DNA of 64,000 nucleotides from Crossaster papposus (taxonomy: Eukaryota > Echinodermata > Asteroidea > Velatida > Solasteridae), in NCBI GenBank assembly GCA_037893245.1, contig JBAIAA010000507.1, positions 1,364,001 to 1,428,000 on the forward strand, in the 5' to 3' direction. This document shows positions 60,332 through 64,000 of the stretch, piece after piece; within the stretch, counting starts at the first letter, position 1, and every line of letters starts with the position of its first letter. The translations under genes were made by a program, and so were the position numbers. The notes under the pieces were generated by a model that did not search any database, had not been told where the DNA came from, and was given only the letters and a program-made list of their open reading frames with translations.

Positions 60332-60575
60332 TTTACCAGTTCGCGCCGGAGGACGTATATACACGCAAGGTTTTCCCCAGATTCAAAACAGATGACACAT
60401 AAACACGTCACAAGCAAGGCAGGAAATGTCTGTCAGCAGCGAGCAAGGCCGGAAAATGCGTGGGTGTGCTTCTCGGTACCATCGGCCTGAATCCGCCTTG
60501 GATCAAGTTTCGATAAAAATAATCCCGCGCCTCAGCTCGGTGATGTAAAAATAATCTCAGCGCCAACTGGTTAAA
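60332..60575. mobile_element. MITE family D, copy 6
   Basis: TTTACCAGTTCGCGCCGGAG to CTCAGCGCCAACTGGTTAA. Confidence 0.86.
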
Positions 60576-60827
60576 CCAACATAAGGACATTATACGAGAA
60601 GGGATTTTTAAGTTCGTAGCCTAAAAAAGGGTATGGGATGAGTTTTAGAAAATCCCTTCCCTACATTAACACATTTAGTCCAGCGGTCAGCGAGCATATT
60701 CGGATTCCCCCTCCAGGATGTGGTCCAAAGCATCAATGATGTCATCTGTAGGCAAAATGGCAACCACCGAGCTCCGTCTTTAACTTCGTTAAGAGGTAGT
60801 AGCCAGAGGGTGCCAAATAAGGACAGG

Positions 60828-61098
60828 GATGTAGTCAAGTCCATCACAAGTCCCTGTAAGTCCCTGTAAGTCCCTGCAAGTCCCTGCAAGTCCCTGCAAG
60901 TCCCTGCAAGTCCGTCACAAATCCTTCACAAGTCCTTCAGTTCCAATTTAAATCACTAGCTATTCAAATCAGCTTTGACAAAAGCATTCCTTTGTCATTG
61001 TTCATCCAGTTACTTGTGACTGCCTTTATGAAGGGACTTGTGACTGGCTTCACGAAAGGACGTGTGAACGGACTTGCATGGACTCGACTACAACCCTG
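60828..61098. repeat. Short copy of the 10-bp minisatellite element
   Basis: Starts GATGTAGTCAAGTCCATCAC with only about six GTCCCTGTAA/GTCCCTGCAA units, and ends ATGGACTCGACTACAACCCT. It has the same architecture as 9872-10370 but few units, so unit number varies between copies. Confidence 0.85.
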
Positions 61099-61179
61099 AA
61101 TAAGGAGAACAGAGCGGGTGTTTGAACCAGTTTGAATCTATATTTCTGGATGGCAGCCATGGCCACTGGGGACCTTTCG

Positions 61180-61990
61180 GGCCGGGGAATTGTCCTGGTC
61201 GAAAAGAGCACCCTTCCTTGTCAGCCTTCCACGCCAAATCTCTGCTGATTTACTCTCATAGCTGTTTCAGGAGATCAGCGTAGAAAGCCGTTGTGAGCGC
61301 GACCCTTTTCAAACTTTTTGTGTAATCATTCAACAAGTTGAGGTAGGTAGGTAGGTAGGTACAACAAGGGAGTCTATCCCCTTATCGTTAGTGCATTGTC
61401 CTGGTGGAAGAGCACCCTTCCTTGTCAGCCTAATTCCACGCCAAATCTTTTCTGATTTTCTCTCGTAGCTGTTTCAGGAGATCAGCGTAGAAAGCCCCGT
61501 TGATAGCGAGACCCTTTTCAAACTTTCTGTGTAACCATTCAACAAGTTGAGGTAGGTAGGTAGGTAGAACAAGGGAGTCTATCCCCTTATCGTTAGTGCA
61601 TTGTCCTGGTCGAAAAGAACCCTTTCTTGTCAGCCTTCCACGCCAAATCATTTCTGATTTTCTCTCATAGCTGTTTCAGGAGATCAGCGTAGAAAGCCCC
61701 GTTGATAGCGCGACACTTTTCAAACTTTCTTGTGTAACCATTCAACAAGTTGAGGTAGGTAGGTAGGTAGGTAGGTAGGTAGGTACAACAAGGGAGTCTA
61801 TCCCCTTATCGTTAGTGCATTGTCCTGGTCGAAGAGCACCCTTTCTTGTCAGCCTTCCACGCCAAATCTGTTCTGATTTTCTCTCGTAGCTGTTTCAGGA
61901 GATCAGTGTAAAAAGCCCTGTTGATAGCGCGCCCCTTTTCAAACTTTCTTGTGTAACCTTTTAACAAGTTGAGGTAGGTAGGTAGGTAGG
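61180..61990 (-). mobile_element. Four tandem copies of a mariner transposase fragment
   Basis: Each unit of about 205-220 bp carries, on the - strand, frames reading VLFDQDNALT (the mariner catalytic-Asp block) and FEKG..INGAFYADLLKQLREK, with (AGGT)n/(ACCT)n runs of varying length. The frames do not connect, so this is a decayed Tc1/mariner piece amplified in tandem. Confidence 0.75.
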
Positions 61991-61999
61991 TAAGGTAGG

Positions 62000-62237
62000 T
62001 CGAGGATGCCTATTGTCAGTATCAGCCATACAACGAGAGAGCCTATCTCCTTTTTGTTAGCGCTAGACCAGGGAGATCAACTGTTAAGACGGACCGCCAC
62101 ACCTGTCTTCCAACTCCCAGTTTACTTATAACCGCACCGGAGGGCTACCCATACGTCAGGTGAGCGGAGGCAGATTTAAACCGCGAACCTGGCAATCCTT
62201 AATCCGATGCTCTACCGACTGAGCTAAACCAGCCGCT
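62000..62237 (-). mobile_element. tRNA-derived SINE (another family)
   Basis: The - strand begins GGTTTAGCTCAGTCGGTAGA (A box) with GGTTCGCGGTTTAAATC as a degenerate B box, then a body and an ACCT-type tail that merges with the (AGGT)n of the mariner array. The degenerate acceptor and T arms argue against a functional tRNA gene. Confidence 0.7.
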
Positions 62238-62413
62238 TGAGTTGAACAAGTTGAACTGCACCAAAATTTATTGATAACTGTATAGCTCATCTACTTCTAC
62301 GCAAGGCCACAAAATTTTAATATCAGACAATTTTTCTTCATTTACACACATGAATAGAGCATGTGCACTATAGTTTCCCGTTTTTTGAGGGGAAACATTT
62401 TAGCAAGTTCCAA

Positions 62414-62851
62414 AAGCCGTGTTCCCATTAGACTTTTTTCTTCCGCGGCCTCACGGAAACTTACCGCGACATTCCTTTGTGTAATTCTGCCGTGCGTTCC
62501 CACTTGGACTTTTATACCGCGACGTAACGTTTCATTCTTTGTGCAAGACTGGCCGAATGTCGCACATTGTGGGCACTGCGTAGTCACACTTGACCTCGAG
62601 ACAAAGCAGTTTACACATGATCGCGGTACTTCTACTGGGCGAGGCTGTTCCCATTGGACTTTTCAGCATCTTTGATAACTTTATACTGCGGCTGAGCTGA
62701 ACCTTTCTGCGACCACTTTCGGCCTGGTAGTTTTACATCACCGCCACGGTCATTGACAGGAACGTTAGTCTACTATGTGTTCGGATTTAATTGTCATTCT
62801 ACAGAAAAGTTGCGGTATACGTTAACCAAAAAGTCCAATGGAAATACGGCT
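62414..62851. mobile_element. MITE with AGCCGTGTTCCCATTAGACT ends
   Basis: The inverted partner is AAGTCCAATGGAAATACGGCT. It is related to 49406 and 50488. The interior repeats CCCATTGGACTTTT in both orientations. Confidence 0.78.
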
Positions 62852-62969
62852 AGAGATATTTCTGGCGACTCATTGGTGATAATTGTGATAATGCCCTCTC
62901 GCAGCTGCGGGGCATCACGTATCTAACGTAACAACGTCTTGCCCAAAGACTACCATTTTCAGGGCATTT

Positions 62970-63450
62970 AGGAGCAAGTTCGGGCGCGAACTATAGTTAA
63001 CCATAGTTCGACTAACGTCGCTCGAACGCAGAATGGTTGGACTATCTAGTCGACTATTTGGAACCAGACCCCAAAGCACGGTTGCCGCTGGTTGACAGTA
63101 GCCTCTTTTCATAGGAAAACATGGAGAGAACCAGTGACGTAGAAAAAGGTGATGTCAGTAGTCGGACGGAGGGAAAGGCAGTAACGTTAAGTGAAAATCT
63201 GGCGGGCCTAATGTAATTTTTGTCTTGTTTTTGGACCAACATGACTAACGTTATGGCTTATCCTACTTATATGCGTGGAAGAATAGTGGCAACACCCATT
63301 TCATTCATGTCGCAAATGTAAACAAAGCGGTTGCCATCTTTTCAACAATAGTTTGACTAGAGCCGTTCGAGCGAACTGCATTTGAGCATGCGCATTGGTA
63401 AAGCAGAGACTGACTAATGGTTAACTATAGTTCGCGCCCGAACTTGCTCT
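62970..63450. mobile_element. Inverted-repeat element with AGCAAGTTCGGGCGCGAACT ends
   Basis: The inverted partner AGTTCGCGCCCGAACTTGCT lies at 63430-63450, about 480 bp apart, with subterminal ATAGTTAACCATAGTTCG repeats. Confidence 0.85.
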
Positions 63451-63561
63451 AAGATGACATTTCTAGTATTATTACATCACCCTATCTCTTACCAGTTACC
63501 TCTTACCTAGCCAACTCATCATGCACAATCATTTCACCTGGGTCGAGGTTCCCCGATCGCG

Positions 63562-63765
63562 TTACAAAGACGTAGTAGACATCTCTCGTGTCCCATCTCC
63601 TTCGTTCTCCTTCCCCAAGTCTTCTCGATCCTTCTCGCCAGGCCAGAGCTTCTGGCCGACGTAGGCAGCCACCAGGGCGGCCAGACCCAGGCCGCAGGTC
63701 CCCAGCATGATACGGAGAGGGGCCAGGGTGGACGTGGGTAGGACCCCGTACACCTGTACGGCAAA
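63562..63765 (-). CDS. Candidate last exon of an unidentified membrane protein
   Basis: After AACTTCGCGGGCAG the - strand reads FAVQVYGVLPTSTLAPLR, then a hydrophobic helix (IMLGTCGLGLAALVAAYVG), then a charged tail (QKLWPGEKDREDLGKENEGD...) to a TAA. GC content and codon choice resemble the certain exons nearby. It looks like the C-terminus of a single-pass membrane protein whose other exons lie right of the window. The family is not recognised. A CD36-like tail was considered without support. The acceptor could also be the next AG, 12 nt further. Confidence 0.45.
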   Translation of the reverse strand, partial: FAVQVYGVLPTSTLAPLRIMLGTCGLGLAALVAAYVGQKLWPGEKDREDLGKENEGDGTREMSTTSL

Positions 63766-63837
63766 CTGCCCGCGAAGTTGGCAAAAACTGGGGACCACAA
63801 ATAAAATACAATGCTTCTCATGACCATTTAATCATTT

Positions 63838-64000
63838 AATCGAGTTCCTGCAAGTCCTTTCACAAGTCCTTTCACAAGTCCTTTCACAAGTCCTTTCACA
63901 AGTCCAGTCACAAGTCCTTTCACAAAGCCAGTCGCAAGTATAACTGGTTGAACAATGACAAGGGAATGCTTTTGTTAACAGTTCATCTGAATAGCTAGTG
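63838..64000. repeat. 10-bp minisatellite element, inverted and cut by the window edge
   Basis: CAAGTCCTTTCACAAGTCC units followed by AGTATAACTGGTTGAACAAT and CATTCCC-like sequence, the complement of the right halves at 10200-10365 and 60930-61090. Confidence 0.8.

Noticed and set aside
62140-62237. A functional tRNA gene on the minus strand
   Set aside because: The A box is good but the B box and stems are degenerate, and it continues into a SINE body and tail.

Overview
The window looks like nuclear DNA of a marine invertebrate, most likely a non-vertebrate deuterostome such as an echinoderm. It is AT-rich, has canonical spliceosomal introns of 1-10 kb, and is packed with short inverted-repeat transposons (MITEs), tRNA-derived SINEs, an L2/CR1-like LINE tail and minisatellites. 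The phylum is inferred from gene style and repeat content, not proven.

Two genes can be assembled exon by exon with consistent reading phase. (1) On the + strand, 3046-24259, lies an alpha7-like nicotinic acetylcholine receptor alpha subunit. Eight exons (146, 45, 110, 254, 285, 149, 222 and 234 nt) give 480 residues and a stop. Only the signal-peptide exon is missing, presumably upstream. (2) On the - strand, 54208-31384, lies a complete ten-exon gene (111, 203, 245, 86, 157, 155, 169, 77, 160 and 302 nt; exactly 555 codons). It encodes a 554-residue secreted protein with a signal peptide, an N-terminal lysozyme/lytic-transglycosylase-like segment, a von Willebrand factor A domain with a complete MIDAS, a small beta-rich module, an RTKR site and a C-terminal GPI-anchor signal. 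One of its introns appears to use a GC-AG splice pair. The two genes converge tail to tail, about 7 kb apart. At the right edge (63562-63765, - strand) there is a plausible last exon of a third, unidentified single-pass membrane protein. A weak cysteine-rich candidate exon sits at 29555-29646.

The rest is introns and intergenic DNA dominated by repeats. At least eight MITE families recur, several with clear target-site duplications: TTA/TAA (PIF/Harbinger type), 9 bp (Mutator type) and TTAA. Nesting is deep. In intron 8 of the VWA gene a 5-kb inverted repeat (33672-38755) carries a 1.86-kb Harbinger-like element that itself holds two further nested elements, plus another MITE in the same arm. 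Minisatellites include a 43-bp family in two receptor introns, (CCACTCACAG)n over 0.8 kb beside VWA exon 6, (GTCCCTGTAA)n inside a MITE, and a tandem array made of one MITE terminus. No rRNA gene, functional tRNA gene, CRISPR array or LTR retroelement was recognised.

The repeats repeatedly crowd splice sites. A MITE begins 7 nt after the 45-nt receptor exon, a pentanucleotide array runs almost to the acceptor of the Cys-loop exon, and a foldback arm starts about 18 nt upstream of VWA exon 9.
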